A DNA stretch of 64,000 bases from Clostridium beijerinckii HUN142 (GTDB lineage: Bacteria; Bacillota; Clostridia; Clostridiales; Clostridiaceae), in NCBI RefSeq assembly GCF_000621745.1, contig NZ_JHXK01000021.1:62001-126000 (forward strand), given 5' to 3'. Below, piece by piece: positions 35,976-44,860 of the stretch. The translations under genes were made by a program, and so were the position numbers. The notes beneath the pieces were generated by a model. That model had not been told where the DNA came from and ran no database searches. It was given only the letters and a program-made list of their open reading frames with translations. Positions within the stretch are counted from its first letter, which is position 1. Each line of letters opens with the position of its first letter.

Positions 35976-36364
35976 CTCTCACACATTATAATTTATAACT
36001 ATTTTTCTACTTTCAGCTTTTTCCATTGCATATTCTACTAATTTTTAAATTATTATAATTATCTCCATAATCATATAAGTCTGTCATAACAAGTTTTTCC
36101 ATAAGCAATATATGTATTTCATTAATAGATCTACATTTAAAACTCTAGCAAGCCAGGTGCACGATTAAGGACATAACAATGATATCGTTTAGAATTTCAA
36201 TACACATATATTAATTTCAATTTACAAATCAGCAATTCTCCTTCTAGTTAATGTACAGGCTATAATTCACCCTTTAATAATTTTATAATACTTACTTCTT
36301 AATCATACTTTTATACCTAATTTTACCACATAATCAAATCTCCTTCACCTTTATTAAATAAAAA

Positions 36365-36466
36365 AATATATATGTTGCAAAAATAATTCTTCATAATAAT
36401 TCTAAAAATATTACAAGAATTTTATCCGTAATTGTGAATTGTGCATTGTGAATTGCAATATATATT
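36365..36466 (-). mobile_element. MITE-like element, copy 2
   Basis: A 102-base element with ends AATATATATGTTGCAA and TTGCAATATATATT. It is the reverse complement of the copy 1 type, with about 14 more bases in the middle (a duplicated TTGTGAATTGTGCA-like segment). It sits directly beside the terminator of the small gene at 36574. Confidence 0.65.
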
Positions 36467-36475
36467 ACATAAAAT

Positions 36476-36517
36476 AAAACACCTCATCATTAAATTTCTT
36501 TAATAATGAGGTGTTTT
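36476..36517 (-). terminator. Terminator of the small membrane protein gene
   Basis: AAAACACCTCATCATTAAA (36476-36494) pairs with 36499-36517 with one mismatch. On the minus strand GGTGTTTTATTTTAT follows. Confidence 0.8.
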
Positions 36518-36573
36518 AAATAGTTATTATATTAAACATATTTATTGATTTCTCTATAATTAACATTTATTAA

Positions 36574-36735
36574 TTACTTTTTATTTATATATCTATACCA
36601 TGAAATTAATAATAAAGATGATATCCAATATAACGCAGTAACTTTAAGGGTTGTTCCAGCAACAAAACTTGTTCCTGAGCTTATAAGTAAAGCATTAGGG
36701 ATAATCTTATTTAGTCTAGCATCAATATTTTTCAT
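36574..36735 (-). CDS. Small hypothetical membrane protein
   Basis: A 53-residue protein from ATG 36735, chosen because GGAGG lies 6 bases upstream; the frame is open to 36765. It has two short hydrophobic stretches (ALLISSGTSFVAGTTL and TALYWISSLLLISWYRY) and a lysine tail. The family is unknown. It has its own terminator. Confidence 0.6.
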   Translation of the reverse strand: MKNIDARLNKIIPNALLISSGTSFVAGTTLKVTALYWISSLLLISWYRYINKK

Positions 36736-37153
36736 ACAAATCCTCCTTAGATTGCAAATATCCAATTCATATTTTAGTCTCTTTTCTTCTTTTATTCAAG
36801 TAACATATATCGAAATTACTGCCTCATTAACATTGTAAATACTTCCAATGCTAAATACATATGTAAGGCCTATAAAGTATTCTTACCGCTTAAGATATGC
36901 TTATTATATTAAACCTTCCTTTTTTGCTGTATCTATAAAATTCTATTCATCTATGTGCATACAATACACTTCCCCCTATATTTCTAAGGGATTATTTCAC
37001 TTAATAACCTTAGACAAGTATACACATTACCATTATAATCGTTAAGACATATATGTGTGATACATTTATTTCCTACTTTTAACAAAGAAATCACCTCAAT
37101 ACTGGTTTCATATATGTCCAGGAAACTTCAACTTATTCAATATACACTTGCCT
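36736..37153. other. Gap without a recognised gene
   Basis: About 418 bases. The plus-strand open frames here (65 and 74 codons) have no ribosome binding site and odd composition. On the minus strand short open pieces such as SLLKVGNKCITHICLNDYNG appear between stops, so decayed coding sequence is possible but not shown. Confidence 0.4.
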
Positions 37154-37837
37154 CTATTTCATACATCTTACCAATGATTCTATATGGTTTTCTTTTATTC
37201 CTTCTACTACAATCCCTGCTATTTCTTTTGCTCCTTTTTCCGAAAAGTGAGTATTGTCTTGGACCCCATCAGGATGATTGAGATTTTCACCTGGTTTAAC
37301 CCATAAGAATATTTCTTTAGTTTTCTCTATTCCTAATTGTTCAAATAAGCACTTACTTTTTTCACTCATATCTATTAATTGTACGTTTAATTCAGCCGCA
37401 AGCTCTCTTACAGCTACAAGATAATCTCCATGTGTATCTTTTATAACACCATTTTCATCAAAATTTCTTCTATGTATAGATGTTAACAATACTGGGTGTG
37501 CACCAGCATTTCTAGCAACTTTAATATACTCAGTTAAATAACCCTTATATGTAGTAAATGGCTCTGTATGTAATTCCTCATTTTCTTTTTCATCATTATG
37601 ACCAAATTCTATAAATAAAAAATCATCCGACTTAATTAATTCAGATATCTTTTTTAATATCCCCTCATCTATAAAACTTTTAGAACTTCTTCCATTGATA
37701 GCAAAATTACAAATTTCTATATCATCATTAAAAAATTCTCCGATTCTTTCTCCCCATCCTGTTTCTGGCTTCTCATCTGGCAATTTTGTGGCAGCTGTAG
37801 AATCACCTGCAATAAAAATTTTTATACTTCTTTCCAT
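37154..37837 (-). CDS. SGNH/GDSL esterase, rhamnogalacturonan acetylesterase type
   Basis: About 227 residues from ATG 37837, with a GGAG about 10 bases upstream. Block I is FIAGDSTAA with the nucleophile serine, block III is FIEFGHND with the oxyanion Asn, and block V is DNTHFSEKG with the catalytic Asp and His. This set matches RhgT-like acetylesterases that deacetylate pectin side chains. No signal peptide is seen, so it probably acts inside the cell on imported oligosaccharides. Confidence 0.88.
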   Translation of the reverse strand: MERSIKIFIAGDSTAATKLPDEKPETGWGERIGEFFNDDIEICNFAINGRSSKSFIDEGILKKISELIKSDDFLFIEFGHNDEKENEELHTEPFTTYKGYLTEYIKVARNAGAHPVLLTSIHRRNFDENGVIKDTHGDYLVAVRELAAELNVQLIDMSEKSKCLFEQLGIEKTKEIFLWVKPGENLNHPDGVQDNTHFSEKGAKEIAGIVVEGIKENHIESLVRCMK

Positions 37838-37893
37838 CCTTAATGTAACTCCATTTCTAATAAATATATTTCTTGTCCACAATTTACATAATT

Positions 37894-38184
37894 CTATCGT
37901 AACCGTGCTCTAAATTTTTTATATAACTTTTCAATTATGAAAAAAATAATCATAAAGAAATCTACTGCAAAAGTAGATAAAAGTAAAAATATTGCTCCTC
38001 CGCCGCATCCATCATCCTCTGAAAAATATAGAAGTCCATAAACACCTATAAAAGCAATTATTAATAATAAAATCGCATATCCCATTATATTTTTATTTAA
38101 TACACGTTCTAATACTTTCACTCCAAAATATATAACTCCAGATATAGCCAATGCAAATACAGGCAAAATCCCAATTATTCCCAT
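37894..38184 (-). CDS. Small membrane protein, three helices
   Basis: A 96-residue protein with helices at about 3-24, 34-53 and 64-86, a SEDDGCGGG loop between the second and third, and a basic C-terminus (KLYKKFRARLR). AAGGAG precedes the ATG. No family recognised. It may be co-transcribed with the esterase gene 56 bases downstream. Confidence 0.6.
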   Translation of the reverse strand: MGIIGILPVFALAISGVIYFGVKVLERVLNKNIMGYAILLLIIAFIGVYGLLYFSEDDGCGGGAIFLLLSTFAVDFFMIIFFIIEKLYKKFRARLR

Positions 38185-38268
38185 AAAATAACTCCTTATT
38201 TATTAGCCCATCATTACTTACAGACATTCTTCTTTATATCTACTTGAATAGATATAATATTTGCTCAC

Positions 38269-38598
38269 TCATTTACTAGTAGTACTCACTTTAATTATTG
38301 TATACATATCCTCCAAAAGCATTTTTTCATCCACAGGCCCTATTAATCTCATCATACGTCCAGAACATACTACTCCTCTATAGCTGTCCATTCCATAAGA
38401 TTTAATTCTACTATAATATTCATTTCCAGTCTCTATTGTTCTTTCCTTTAACTCCTCATCCTTTGGATTTTGACTTAATTCTAAGAGAAGCTCGTGATAA
38501 ACTTTTTTATATGGATTAGCTCCAATTACTGTCAAAACCGTCTGAAATAATACAACAGCAATAGCTGAAAAAAATGCTATCAATACTGTTATCCCCAT
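38269..38598 (-). CDS. Hypothetical single-pass membrane protein
   Basis: About 109 residues from ATG 38598, which has GGGGGAA upstream. One N-terminal helix (TVLIAFFSAIAVVLFQTVL) is followed by a charged cytoplasmic domain (ELSQNPKDEELKERTIETG). The frame is open to 38625, but that stretch is the end of a MITE-like sequence. No family recognised. Confidence 0.6.
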   Translation of the reverse strand: MGITVLIAFFSAIAVVLFQTVLTVIGANPYKKVYHELLLELSQNPKDEELKERTIETGNEYYSRIKSYGMDSYRGVVCSGRMMRLIGPVDEKMLLEDMYTIIKVSTTSK

Positions 38599-38610
38599 GC
38601 ACATTCCCCC

Positions 38611-38625
38611 ATATATATGTTGCAA
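38611..38625 (-). repeat. Solitary end of the MITE-like element
   Basis: ATATATATGTTGCAA matches the terminal repeat of the three full elements, but no right end is found within 120 bases. It is a remnant or chance match next to the gene at 38269. Sequence from 38626 to 38917 holds no gene. Confidence 0.4.
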
Positions 38626-38917
38626 TTATAAATATACATTTAACACTCGAGAAATCTCAGTGCTAAATTGAGACTAGAATATAAAAATTTAATTTCAATA
38701 TCTAGATTAACTCTTTGTTATTATTCTTGTACATATTATACTACAAATGTATTTACTTACAAGTTGCCTATATCTAATTTAATCTTAGATATACCATCCT
38801 CTAATTATCTCTATTCTATTTCTCATCTAAAATAGCATATAACACCATTTTTTAACAAAAGAGCCACTTACGCTCTATATTGTAGATTAGTTTTTATGCA
38901 TTGTTAATTTTTTAACT

Positions 38918-38974
38918 ATGAATTTTATTTACGACCAATTTGCAACCATTAAATTTGAGGTAAATAAAATTCAT
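38918..38974 (-). terminator. Long hairpin after an mglB-like gene
   Basis: A perfect 15-base stem, ATGAATTTTATTTAC (38918-38932) with 38960-38974 and a 27-base loop. It begins 46 bases after the stop of the gene at 39021. There is no clean U tract, so it may protect or attenuate the mRNA instead of ending it. Confidence 0.5.
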
Positions 38975-39020
38975 TATCAGAACAACCTATTTTTTTAATT
39001 ACTTAAATATATTTTTCGAT

Positions 39021-40073
39021 CTAACCCATATATTCTTTAAATGGTAATTGAATTATTCTTCCACTTTCATCACATCGATACTCCTTTGGACATTCAAAAC
39101 GTATTTTGCCTGATAAATGCATTGCAACGTCAAAAAATGCATTTGCCATAACATCTGGATCCTGAAAAACAGTACCTGCCATATATCCTTTTTGTATGAA
39201 ATTTAACGATTCTGGAATAGCATCGATTCCAACAACAGGTATAGTTTTTGTACCATCACCTTTATTATATCCATGTTTTTGTAAGGCTTTTACAGCTCCA
39301 ACAGCCATAGTATCGTTATTAGCTATTACTACTTCAATTTTATTTCCGTATCTAGTCAATAAAGCATCCGTTGAATCCCTAGCTAAATCCTCACTCCAAT
39401 TGCAAAATTCTGATTCAAGTTGTTCAACTTTTATTCCAGCATCTCTGATTGTCATAATGCAATATTTAGTTCTATCTGTTGACTCATTACCATTACTATT
39501 AATTCCACCCTGCAATACTATATACTGCATAATACTATCTTTATTTGTATCTATAGTATTTTTATTTGAATTCCATAAATTAACTAACAATTTTCCTTGT
39601 AGCCTTCCTGCCTGCTCTGAATCTGGCAGTATATAGTATGCTTTATCATATGATTTAACTATATTTTCATCTACCTTAAGGATTCTTTTACTAGCAAAAA
39701 TTACTGGAATATTTTTTTCTTTGATTGAATTAATCAATTCTTTGGGATCGTTTACTAAATCTACTAAGCTTAATATGAGAAGATCGATTTTTCCGCTTTC
39801 TAACAGAGTATTAATGGTTTGATTTTGTATATCTTTGTTATTTTCGCTATTGTAAAAATTAAATTTTATCATCCCTCTATTCTGTGATTCAATATCTTCT
39901 AGGCTATTCCTTAAATCAACAACATAAGGATCATCGAATCTATAAAAAACTACTCCTACATTTACTGGATTTGTTGAATTATTATGACTTCTTAATGGAA
40001 TAGCTCCCATTAATGTTTCAATTACTATGACTGTTACTGTAATAAATATTATCATCTTTTTTAATAACTTCAT
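39021..40073 (-). CDS. MglB-type sugar-binding protein (paralogue 1)
   Basis: A 350-residue periplasmic-binding-protein (type I, PF13407-like) with an N-terminal signal segment but no lipobox cysteine. It aligns with galactose/glucose-binding MglB: YRFDDPY, ANNDTMAVGAVKAL and VVGIDAIPES are the matching pocket blocks, and CNW keeps the stacking Trp. The block that is NLVD in MglB reads SLVD, so the Asn contact is lost. No mglA or mglC gene is near. It may feed a remote transporter or act as a sensor subunit. Confidence 0.85.
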   Translation of the reverse strand: MKLLKKMIIFITVTVIVIETLMGAIPLRSHNNSTNPVNVGVVFYRFDDPYVVDLRNSLEDIESQNRGMIKFNFYNSENNKDIQNQTINTLLESGKIDLLILSLVDLVNDPKELINSIKEKNIPVIFASKRILKVDENIVKSYDKAYYILPDSEQAGRLQGKLLVNLWNSNKNTIDTNKDSIMQYIVLQGGINSNGNESTDRTKYCIMTIRDAGIKVEQLESEFCNWSEDLARDSTDALLTRYGNKIEVVIANNDTMAVGAVKALQKHGYNKGDGTKTIPVVGIDAIPESLNFIQKGYMAGTVFQDPDVMANAFFDVAMHLSGKIRFECPKEYRCDESGRIIQLPFKEYMG

Positions 40074-40297
40074 TCTAAAACCTCCTGTAAATCTATCTAA
40101 TTTATAGGATTACTTTTAAAAACAAAATTATTCTAATTAATATATTAATAATTATGAATATATTTCAATAACATAATATTTAATTTTTTTATTTAGCCCT
40201 TTATTTATCAATTGATATTACTTTAATTTTTAAGAATACTTCTTATTTTAAATGCTGAATCTATGATCTATAAAATTTTCATATGAAAAAAGCAAAA

Positions 40298-40321
40298 AGG
40301 AGTTGAGCTACGCCCTCTCCT
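40298..40321 (-). terminator. Terminator touching the stop of the gene at 40324
   Basis: AGGAG (40298-40302) with CTCCT (40317-40321), extended by GAG/CTC inside, then on the minus strand TTTTTGCTTTTTT. It starts 3 bases after the stop codon. Confidence 0.65.
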
Positions 40322-40323
40322 AA

Positions 40324-40776
40324 TCACATTTTTACAAATCCACTTCCACCTAACCCTTGATATATAAACCAATAGTTAAAAGGAAAGCCAAACGCGTACT
40401 CTGAAAAACTCCCCATATCCTGTTCTATTTTCCCAGGTAAAGCAAAAGCACTTATTAAGACTATTAATATACTTAACCTACATTCCCAAGTCTCTATTCT
40501 TCTCTTACCATTCATGCTTTCCAATTCCAAAATTTCTTTTAAAAACATATATCCTAAAACAACTGCCGGTATTAAAAACATTAACGATATAATTGCTGTA
40601 TAGTGTAACCCTGTATCAATATTTGACCATGGGCCTAATCCTATAAAATTTAATATACGATCCCCATAACTAGATTTTCCGTTAAATGAAACGCCAAATA
40701 ATGCTCCTAAAGTAAACAACATTAGTGAAGACATCCCTAACAATACTTTTCTGTTAATTTTCTTCAAAATTCGCAC
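40324..40776 (-). CDS. Hypothetical membrane protein
   Basis: A 150-residue protein with hydrophobic segments at about 12-30, 58-82 and 96-116, and a glycine-rich C-terminus (YQGLGGSGFVKM). AGAGGTGCG precedes the ATG. No family recognised. It is a single gene with its own terminator. The stretch 40777-41083 between it and the next gene shows only AT-rich sequence. Confidence 0.6.
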   Translation of the reverse strand: MRILKKINRKVLLGMSSLMLFTLGALFGVSFNGKSSYGDRILNFIGLGPWSNIDTGLHYTAIISLMFLIPAVVLGYMFLKEILELESMNGKRRIETWECRLSILIVLISAFALPGKIEQDMGSFSEYAFGFPFNYWFIYQGLGGSGFVKM

Positions 40777-41083
40777 CTCTATTTAAACAATATTTTAACT
40801 CTACTTACTTATATATACATTATAGCCCTTTAAGCTTATATTTCACAATATATACATTATAATTGATTTTCTGAATTTTACCCTCAGGCAAGCGTTTATC
40901 TCACTATAATTTTATATTCAAATTAGTTATTGCATCATATACACATGAAAACAACTTCTTTTCCCCACTAAAATTTTACAGTAATTTTATAAGAAATATA
41001 TCCAAGTTTATGCATCTTTGCGGATAATAGTTTTACTTATGTTTATAATAATTAAAAGAAATATATTGACAGGAATGATGATT

Positions 41084-41845
41084 ATGAAGAAATTAGAAAA
41101 GTCTTATTCATATGTATTTAAAGGTATATTAAAGGCCGTGAATCCTATAAAGAAGAGAATAATTAAAGCTGAATGCAAAGTTCATAAATTTATAAATAAT
41201 CAATCCTTAACTATACTAAAAAATGATGGGCATATTGAAGTTTATAAACTTATGGAGTCATATATCGATGATATAAATGCTGGGGTTGTTTGGGCGGACC
41301 AGGATTTAAAGAGCAGTAATCATTTTTACAATCCCCATAAGAATAAAGGTCTATATGGAAACAGCAATGCCAAATCAGAATGCATATCTTATTATACAAA
41401 AGCACTTAGTGAATATTTCCAGGGGAATATTCAAAGTGCAATGTTCCATTTAGGCTCAACCTGCCATCTAATTCAGGACTTGACAGTCCCTCAACATGCT
41501 AATGTTCACTTACTAAATAATCATAGAAGTTATGAAAACTGGGTAATTAAAACTCATATTCATCATGATGAATTCAAACTCGAAGAAGGAGGAATATATC
41601 TTAATTCACTAAATCAGTTTGTATATTTTAATAGTAAGGAAGCTATATGTGTATATAGAAAACATTCTCATATAAGAAATAAACATCTTAGGTTTCAATT
41701 AATTACTTCTATTGTGTTAACAATGGCTCAAGCTACCACCGCCGGTTTAATGTTCAAGTTTTACAAGGATATACAAGAAATTGATCCTATTATGATCCTG
41801 GAACAGAGAAATCATTTTGATAGCATTTTGAAAAATTCACTATAG
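41084..41845 (+). CDS. Zinc-dependent phospholipase C / S1-P1 nuclease-fold protein
   Basis: About 253 residues from ATG 41084, with AGGA 9 bases upstream. The zinc-ligand pattern of the bacterial phospholipase C family is visible in order: CKVHKFI (first His), SYIDDINAG (Asp), HFYNPHKNKG (His), HLIQDLTVPQH (His, Asp, His) and NNHRSYE (His, Glu). Unlike secreted enzymes, it has no clear signal peptide and no N-terminal Trp after a cleavage site. It may act inside the cell or be a non-toxic relative. Substrate unknown. Confidence 0.8.
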   Translation: MKKLEKSYSYVFKGILKAVNPIKKRIIKAECKVHKFINNQSLTILKNDGHIEVYKLMESYIDDINAGVVWADQDLKSSNHFYNPHKNKGLYGNSNAKSECISYYTKALSEYFQGNIQSAMFHLGSTCHLIQDLTVPQHANVHLLNNHRSYENWVIKTHIHHDEFKLEEGGIYLNSLNQFVYFNSKEAICVYRKHSHIRNKHLRFQLITSIVLTMAQATTAGLMFKFYKDIQEIDPIMILEQRNHFDSILKNSL

Positions 41846-41931
41846 AATCCATTCTATTTTCCTTGCTTTCATTAATATACGTTTATAAACTAATTATAAT
41901 TTATAATATTCTATTTTACAGCTTATAAATT

Positions 41932-41969
41932 TAAGGACTGAATTCTCATTTGTTTAAGTTCAGTCCTTA
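41932..41969. terminator. Hairpin between convergent genes
   Basis: TAAGGACTGAA (41932-41942) and TTCAGTCCTTA (41959-41969) form a perfect 11-base stem. The U tract is weak on both strands. It probably separates the phospholipase-like and histidine phosphatase genes. Confidence 0.55.
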
Positions 41970-42109
41970 GGATTCTAGTGATTCAGATAAAATTTTAATA
42001 CGATCAAGCAAACATAACATAGAATAAAGTACTTGTTCAATAGTTCCTTAATTCCAGTTACTTTTACTTATCTTTAGTTTACTTTAGATTGCATCCACCA
42101 TATCATCAA

Positions 42110-42823
42110 TTATTTTAGTATTTGCCTCATAGCCTTCCCTTTTTCACTATAACTATTATCATTTACAGACTCTACTTTAAATTCTCCATCTTCATATATT
42201 ACTTTGGATATACTTGAATTATCCATATTTCTTACATTAACTTTTTTATCTAAATACTCAATGAATACTCTAAGTATTCCTCCATGAACTACTATGAGAA
42301 CATTCCCCCCATTATCTTCGGAATTCTCAATGCATATATTATCTATGGTTCTCATAAATCTTTTTGAGGCTGTGTTATAATCTTCCGCCTCATTAGTTTC
42401 ATCTAATGCAGCACAAGAATCGCAATATGCTTTTTGAAAATCATATTTCTCTGCCATTTCTTCAAATGAAGTTACATTAAGGAATTCAAGCATTTTCTTA
42501 AACTTTACTTTTTCAAGCTCTCCCTCATATTTTCCAAAGCATACTTCTCTTAAACCTTCAATCTCTTTTAATTCTAAATCGCCGCTTGCCTTATTCTCTT
42601 TTATAACAATCTGAGCCGTTTTTATCGCTCTGCCTAGATCACTGCTGTAAACTGCTTTAAACCTAACATCACTAAGTCCAAGTCCTGCATTTACAGCCAC
42701 TTCAATTCCTTCCTTAGTAAGAACACCATCACACCACCCTTGAGTTCTTCCTGCCTTATTTAAAATAGTTTGTCCATGTCTCATTAAATATAAAGTAACT
42801 TTTCCCTTATTTTTATCACTCAT
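42110..42823 (-). CDS. Histidine phosphatase-family protein (phosphoglycerate mutase-like)
   Basis: About 237 residues from ATG 42823, which follows GGGGGAA. The phosphohistidine motif LMRHGQT is at the N-terminus, YSSDLGRAIKTA holds the second arginine, and VVHGGILR the second histidine. The family includes cofactor-dependent mutases and broad phosphatases such as CobC and GpmB. The substrate is not evident, and no cobalamin gene is near. Confidence 0.9.
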   Translation of the reverse strand: MSDKNKGKVTLYLMRHGQTILNKAGRTQGWCDGVLTKEGIEVAVNAGLGLSDVRFKAVYSSDLGRAIKTAQIVIKENKASGDLELKEIEGLREVCFGKYEGELEKVKFKKMLEFLNVTSFEEMAEKYDFQKAYCDSCAALDETNEAEDYNTASKRFMRTIDNICIENSEDNGGNVLIVVHGGILRVFIEYLDKKVNVRNMDNSSISKVIYEDGEFKVESVNDNSYSEKGKAMRQILK

Positions 42824-42899
42824 TTTTTCCCCCATAATGCAAAAATCATTTACAATCTTGTAATTTATATAAATAAATTATATCATAAATCACAAATAC

Positions 42900-42949
42900 T
42901 GGTAACTTCAATATCTAGCAATGCATAATAATTCATGCTACAGTTACCA
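42900..42949. repeat. Two-tier inverted repeat upstream of the phosphatase gene
   Basis: TGGTAAC (42900-42906) pairs with GTTACCA (42943-42949), and within it TAGCA (42916-42920) with TGCTA (42936-42940). It lies 77 bases upstream of the histidine phosphatase start and may be an operator or leader hairpin. Confidence 0.45.
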
Positions 42950-43036
42950 AATTATTGAGCTCTGATAAAATGTTCCGATTATCCCCCTTGATTTCTATAG
43001 ATGAATTAAGTTATACTAATTTTGCAAAATGGACTT

Positions 43037-43064
43037 GGTGGCAACGAAAGTTGCTGCCTTTTTT
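43037..43064 (+). terminator. Terminator with GAAA tetraloop
   Basis: A 9-base stem, GGTGGCAAC (43037-43045) with GTTGCTGCC (43050-43058, two G-U pairs), closes a GAAA tetraloop and is followed by TTTTTTATTTTTT. It is a near-ideal plus-strand terminator, yet no plus-strand gene precedes it. A short RNA from about 42950 may end here. Confidence 0.7.
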
Positions 43065-43080
43065 ATTTTTTATATTTACA

Positions 43081-43205
43081 AGAACAAAATCGCAGGCGAC
43101 TTTGGAGCTGGAGATTTTTTTACGCATCTGCCTTTCGAACGCATGTGAGAAAAATCTTCACATCAGAAATGGCAGCTATGCTGCATATAAGAACATTTTA
43201 TGCAG
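43081..43205. other. GC-richer structured intergenic segment
   Basis: Three nested or tandem stems: AAAATC/GATTTT (43086-43091, 43113-43118), ATGTGA/TCACAT (43143-43148, 43158-43163) and CTGCATA/TATGCAG (43181-43187, 43199-43205). Base composition is clearly richer in G and C than the flanks. Open frames cross it on the plus strand but lack ribosome binding sites. It may be a non-coding RNA or a repeated element of the genome. Confidence 0.45.
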
Positions 43206-43318
43206 GCGAATATATTTTCTTTTTTATTCTCTTTACAAACCATAATTTTCTGAATCCGTCTTTTCCATAACATATCCACAGATTTAACTTTAATATAAAT
43301 TCCTAGAGAATAAAAATC

Positions 43319-43380
43319 AAAAACAGCTATCGAACCTCTCCTGACAAGTCAACAGTTAGAAGTTCAAAATAGCTGTTTTT
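43319..43380 (-). terminator. Terminator downstream of the agr-like operon
   Basis: AAAAACAGCTAT (43319-43330) with ATAGCTGTTTTT (43369-43380), a 12-base stem with GAAC/GTTC inside the loop. On the minus strand it reads into TTTTTGATTTTTA. It lies about 175 bases after the kinase stop. Confidence 0.7.
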
Positions 43381-43555
43381 TCATTAAAAAAATATTCTTT
43401 AATCCTGTAAATTATGTACGTTCTGCATATAACAATTCATTTTATTTGTTGTACAATAACTTATATTTTAAATTGAGTTTTAATCAATTTAACTTTAGAA
43501 TAAGTAAAGTTTAATATAAGCTTCTATGAATTTACTTTTTATAAATATATATAAA

Positions 43556-44818
43556 TTACATATCCGTGTTTACCGGCAACACGATCGTAAATTTAGTCAT
43601 CTGCTCACTGCTTTCAACTTTAATTTTCCCATTATGTTTTTCAATTAATTCTCTCACTATGCTTAAACCATAACCATGATTCTTGTTGTTATTATTTTTA
43701 GTAGTAAATCCAGAATCAAAGATTTTATTAATCATGTTATCTGGAATCCTTTCCCCATCATTTGCTATGTTTACAACTATATTGTTTAATTCTTGATATG
43801 ATTCAGCAATTATAGTCCCTCTATTTTTCATAGCCTTTACCGCGTTGTTAACTATATTAATTATTATTCTATATAAATCCATCTCATTTATTGTTGTTAA
43901 CATAAAATTAGCATTATCACATACAATAACTTTTATATTCTCTGCTAAAACATGCTTAGTCGCTAGTGATAAAAGTGAAGATCCTTCAGCATCCTTCTCA
44001 TATACATTTCCACTATTTTGATATGTATTTATAATTCTTTTCAATAAGTTAGAAGCCTCTTGATACATATTCATATCGCAAAGTTCATATAAACTTGATA
44101 TATTTAAATTATAATTATCTTTTATATTTTTAAGCTCAATATTTTTTGATGTTAAAGTCCTATTTAATTTATGTATTTCATCTGAATTCTTTTTAATCTT
44201 TCTGAAATCTATTATATTAAATATTATAAATGCAATTAAAGCTATGACTATAATATTTCTTGATAATACTGGTTCTATATCATAGGAAATATTATATAAA
44301 GAAATCAAAAAATCAGGAAAAAAACTTATTATAATTATGTATTTTACAGAGTTACTTTCATCTAGTAATAGCCTATAAATTTGCCTAATTTTATTTCTAA
44401 ATACAAGGCATAAAACAAATAAGAAAATTTGAGAGATATATACAAGCGTAATATTTAATGTATCGATATCATATATCAAAAAATCACCCAATATTCCATA
44501 TAATACATTGCTAAATATAGATATCCAAATGATAACTATTGAATATATTAGATTATACGCTACTATTGAGTTTAGAACGTTTTTTCTAAAAGTAAAATGT
44601 ATAATTAATATACTCAAAGCATGTGTTACAAATATACATAGTGATGAATTTCCAAATAAATAGGTAATAAAAAAGCCATTTAAGGACAATAGTACTATGC
44701 ACAATATTAATTTTTTATTTTCTTTTAATTTCTCCTGTTCCAAGCAATAGTTAACTATATGAGTAAACAATATACTTTGAAAAACTGTAATAAATGCGTC
44801 TATATAGTGCAATTCCAA
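43556..44818 (-). CDS. AgrC-like GHKL sensor kinase lacking the phospho-acceptor histidine
   Basis: A 420-residue membrane sensor. Residues 1-205 hold six to seven hydrophobic helices, as in AgrC. The C-terminal GHKL ATP-binding domain is intact: NIVNNAVKA, NDGERIP and HGYGLSIVRELIEKHNGKI. In AgrC relatives the helix between these parts carries HDYxN; here the matching segment is IKDNYNLNISSLYEL, with Asp234 in the histidine position. Start is TTG at 44818 with AAAGGAG 7 bases upstream. It lies 42 bases after the AgrD-like gene. No response regulator is adjacent. Confidence 0.85.
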   Translation of the reverse strand: MELHYIDAFITVFQSILFTHIVNYCLEQEKLKENKKLILCIVLLSLNGFFITYLFGNSSLCIFVTHALSILIIHFTFRKNVLNSIVAYNLIYSIVIIWISIFSNVLYGILGDFLIYDIDTLNITLVYISQIFLFVLCLVFRNKIRQIYRLLLDESNSVKYIIIISFFPDFLISLYNISYDIEPVLSRNIIVIALIAFIIFNIIDFRKIKKNSDEIHKLNRTLTSKNIELKNIKDNYNLNISSLYELCDMNMYQEASNLLKRIINTYQNSGNVYEKDAEGSSLLSLATKHVLAENIKVIVCDNANFMLTTINEMDLYRIIINIVNNAVKAMKNRGTIIAESYQELNNIVVNIANDGERIPDNMINKIFDSGFTTKNNNNKNHGYGLSIVRELIEKHNGKIKVESSEQMTKFTIVLPVNTDM

Positions 44819-44860
44819 TTTACATCTCCTTTTATAATATTAGATAGTCAACAAGTTTTA

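Noticed and set aside
36848..37281. Two plus-strand ORFs before the esterase gene
   Set aside because: They lack binding sites, the second overlaps the esterase coding sequence, and their composition is not protein-like.
43021..43064. T-box riboswitch
   Set aside because: Only a GGTGGCAAC-like end recalls a T-box. Stem I, a specifier loop and a downstream aminoacyl-tRNA or amino-acid gene are lacking.
42955..43270. Overlapping 96- and 82-codon plus-strand ORFs
   Set aside because: They have no ribosome binding site, odd amino acid content, and run across a terminator and several stems. Better read as structured non-coding sequence.
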